This document shows, piece after piece, positions 62,013 through 64,000 of a stretch of 64,000 nt of DNA (position 1 is the first letter of the stretch; each line of letters begins with the position of its first letter). Location: positions 3,456,501-3,520,500 of the forward strand of contig NZ_CP069303.1 in NCBI RefSeq assembly GCF_016839145.1, given 5' to 3'. Made by a program: the position numbers and the translations under genes. This stretch comes from Shinella sp. PSBB067 (GTDB taxonomy: Bacteria; Pseudomonadota; Alphaproteobacteria; Rhizobiales; Rhizobiaceae). The notes beneath the pieces are model-generated. The model searched no databases. It saw nothing but the letters and a program-made list of their open reading frames with translations, and was not told where the DNA came from.

Positions 62013-62345
62013 GCCACCTCCGGCCCAGCCCGCGAAAAGACGGGCAGACCATGAGTCTCCGGCATGTCAGTCCGGTAACGGGACGATGACGTTTCACCCA
62101 AGCTTTGGTGACGGGAGGATGACGAGGGGTGTGTTCATGCGTGCCGCGCTCTATCCGGCCTATCCGCAGCCCGCTCCCCCCTCTCCTTCGTCATGGTCGG
62201 ACCTGAACCGACCATCCATGCTCGGGTGCCGCCGCGGATCCTCGGGTCAAGCCCGAGGATAATGTCGGCGGGGAGGCACGGTCACGGCAAAAGTCGTTTA
62301 AGGGCAGAGCAAGGGCAGGGGCAAGGCAGAGCGCCAGGCGCCGGC
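62013..62345. other. 333-bp non-coding region upstream of phoD
   Basis: This region between the M3 peptidase end and the phoD start has no convincing gene. It contains two inverted repeats: ATGGTCGG / CCGACCAT (62193-62215) and ATCCTCGGG / CCCGAGGAT (62238-62260). The latter, CTCGGGTCAAGCCCGAGGAT, matches a palindrome found in many rhizobial intergenic regions. The peptidase reads away from this region on the same strand, so its 3' end lies here and the second palindrome may end its transcript. No promoter for phoD is clear. Confidence 0.6.
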
Positions 62346-64000
62346 TCAGGCCGCCAGCCCCTTCTTCTCCAGCATGGCCTCCGGGCTCGGCAGCTTGCCG
62401 CGGAAAGCCTTGTAGGCGTCCTCCGGGTCGACCGAGCCGCCGACGGAATAGATGTAGGTCTTCAGCCGCCCCGCCATGACCGGATTGAAGGCGTCGCCCG
62501 TTTCCGTGAAGGCGGAGAAGGCGTCGGCGTCGAGCACTTCCGACCACATGTAGGAATAGTAGCCGGCCGAATAGCCGTCGCCCGAGAAGACATGCTGGAA
62601 GTGCGGCGTCGCGTGGCGCATGACGATGGACGCCGGCAGGCCGATCGTCTCCAGCACCTCCGCCTGCACCGCCATCGGGTCCTCGACGGCGCCGCGCGTA
62701 TGGAACGCCATGTCGACCAGCGCCGAGGAGGTGAACTCCACCGTCGCGAAGCCCGAATTGAAGGTGCGGGCGGCCAGCACCTTGTCGAGCAGCGCCTGCG
62801 GCATCGCCTCGCCCGTCCGGTAATGCACGGCATAGCGCATCAGCACTTCCGGCACCGTCAGCCAGTGCTCGTAGAGCTGCGACGGCAATTCCACGAAATC
62901 GCGCGAGACGCCCGTGCCCGAGACGGAGGGATAGGTGACGTTGGAGAGCATCCCGTGCAGCGCATGGCCGAATTCGTGGAAGAGCGTGCGCGCATCGTCG
63001 AGCGACAGCAGCGCGGGCTTGCCTTCCGCGGGCTTGGCGAAATTGCAGACATTGTAGATGATCGGCAACTCCCCGACCGTGCCGTTCGGCAGCGGCAGGC
63101 GATGCTGGCTCTGGTAGGAGCTCATCCAAGCGCCGGAACGCTTGGAGGAGCGCGCGAAATAATCGCCGAGGAACATGGCGACCAGCCTGTCTTCCCGGTC
63201 GCGGATCTCGAAGACCCGCACGTCGGGATGATAGACCGGCACGCCCTTCTGCTCGATGGCGCGGATGCCGAAGAGCCGTTCGGCGACGTCGAAGCAGGCC
63301 TCGATGACCTTTTCGAGCTGGAGATAGGGCTTCAGCTCCGCCTCGGAGAAATTGAATTTTTTCGCGCGCAGCTTTTCCGCATAGTGGCGCCAGTCCCAGG
63401 GCATGACCTCGTGGTTGCGGCCCTCCCCGGCGATCAGCGCGGCAAGCTCCGCCTCCTCCTCGCGCGCCCGCGCCACGGCCTTTTCCCAGACCTGCATCAG
63501 GAGCCCGTTCACCGCCTCCGGCGTCTTGGCCATGGTGTTGTCGAGCTTCAGGGCCGCGAAATTCCCGTAGCCGAGCAGCCCGGCCTTTTCGGCCCTGAGC
63601 GCCAGCGTTTCCTTGACGATGCCGCGGTTGTCCGTCTCGCCCGCATTCTCGCCGCGCGCCACCCAGGCCCGGAACGCCTGCTCGCGCAGGTCGCGGCGGG
63701 TGGAGAAGGTGAGGAACGGCTCGATGATCGAGCGCGACAGGGTGACGGCGTAGCGCCCGTCCTCGCCGCGCTCGCGCGCCGCCGCAGCCATGGCGTCCTT
63801 CAAGAAGTCCGGCAGACCGTCGAGCGCCTCACCCTCGTCGAGGACGAGCGCCCAGTTCTTCTCGTCGGCAAGCACGTTCTGGCCGAATTTCGCGCCGAGG
63901 CCGGCGAGCCGCTCGTTGATCGCCGAAAGCCGTTCCTGCCCGGATTTTTCGAGCTTGGCGCCCGATTTCACGAAGCCCTTCCAGTGCCGCTCCAGGACGC
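62346..64000 (-). CDS. M3 family oligopeptidase, C-terminal part
   Basis: The 551 visible residues are the C-terminal four fifths of an M3 zinc metallopeptidase (oligopeptidase A/Dcp type); the reading frame stays open through position 64000 with VLERHWKGFVKSGAKLEKSG. The catalytic FHEFGHALHGML zinc motif and downstream Glu (PSQLYEHWLTVPEVL) are intact. It degrades short peptides in the cytoplasm. The N-terminal fifth lies outside the window. Confidence 0.94.
   Translation of the reverse strand, partial: VLERHWKGFVKSGAKLEKSGQERLSAINERLAGLGAKFGQNVLADEKNWALVLDEGEALDGLPDFLKDAMAAAARERGEDGRYAVTLSRSIIEPFLTFSTRRDLREQAFRAWVARGENAGETDNRGIVKETLALRAEKAGLLGYGNFAALKLDNTMAKTPEAVNGLLMQVWEKAVARAREEEAELAALIAGEGRNHEVMPWDWRHYAEKLRAKKFNFSEAELKPYLQLEKVIEACFDVAERLFGIRAIEQKGVPVYHPDVRVFEIRDREDRLVAMFLGDYFARSSKRSGAWMSSYQSQHRLPLPNGTVGELPIIYNVCNFAKPAEGKPALLSLDDARTLFHEFGHALHGMLSNVTYPSVSGTGVSRDFVELPSQLYEHWLTVPEVLMRYAVHYRTGEAMPQALLDKVLAARTFNSGFATVEFTSSALVDMAFHTRGAVEDPMAVQAEVLETIGLPASIVMRHATPHFQHVFSGDGYSAGYYSYMWSEVLDADAFSAFTETGDAFNPVMAGRLKTYIYSVGGSVDPEDAYKAFRGKLPSPEAMLEKKGLAA

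Overview
The window is a GC-rich piece of an alphaproteobacterial chromosome, almost certainly from the Rhizobiaceae (Ensifer/Sinorhizobium/Shinella-like). The grounds are gene content and order: secA next to a parvulin and argJ, an atpHAGDC operon without F0 genes, an mdh-sucCD-sucA-odhB...lpdA operon, sdhCDAB, tsaD divergent from hemC, and hemC-hemD-mic60-hemY. Two RIME-like rhizobial intergenic repeats and an Ala/Lys-rich N-terminal extension on AtpD agree with this. The genus cannot be fixed from sequence reading alone. I see no phage, IS element, CRISPR array, tRNA or rRNA. Coding density is high and nearly everything is conserved housekeeping.

Regions. 0-1.75 kb: end of a polysaccharide locus (CelD-like acetyltransferase, flippase). 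1.9-8.3 kb: secA, divergent from parvulin, argJ, GNAT and Nudix genes. 8.4-8.95 kb: a small membrane protein and an orphan Flp pilin. 8.9-13.6 kb: NDUFAF5-like methyltransferase, comF, grxC, a nitrilase-type amidase, two DUF proteins and ubiG. 13.6-14.0 kb: a non-coding stretch that looks like a junction. 14-16.2 kb: PPP-type phosphatase and GDP-mannose synthesis. 16.4-21.6 kb: F1 ATP synthase operon. 21.9-28.5 kb: membrane protein, priA, AAA ATPase, xerC, TraB-like and DUF2867 proteins. 28.5-41.3 kb: the TCA operon from mdh to lpdA, with four accessory genes between odhB and lpdA, preceded by zapE. 41.4-45.5 kb: Inh-type lipoprotein and sdhCDAB. 45.8-49.8 kb: secreted His-rich protein, then tsaD-gpsA-yciI-EVE-methyltransferase. 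49.8-56.4 kb: hemC, a frameshifted hemD, mic60, hemY, terB-like, amidotransferase, yggT, DUF167. 56.4-64 kb: repeat/terminator, ppa, secreted protein, GNAT, typA, phoD and a partial M3 peptidase.

The genes form a respiratory core: the TCA operon and succinate dehydrogenase supply electrons, heme synthesis and ubiG supply cofactors, a Mic60-like protein may shape the inner membrane, and the F1 operon makes ATP. The most notable observations are the +1 frameshift in hemD, the Mic60 homologue in the heme operon, a probable ETF-beta lysine methyltransferase, the AtpD extension, and repeat-derived elements between operon genes. I did not find a convincing undescribed multi-gene system, and I do not claim one.
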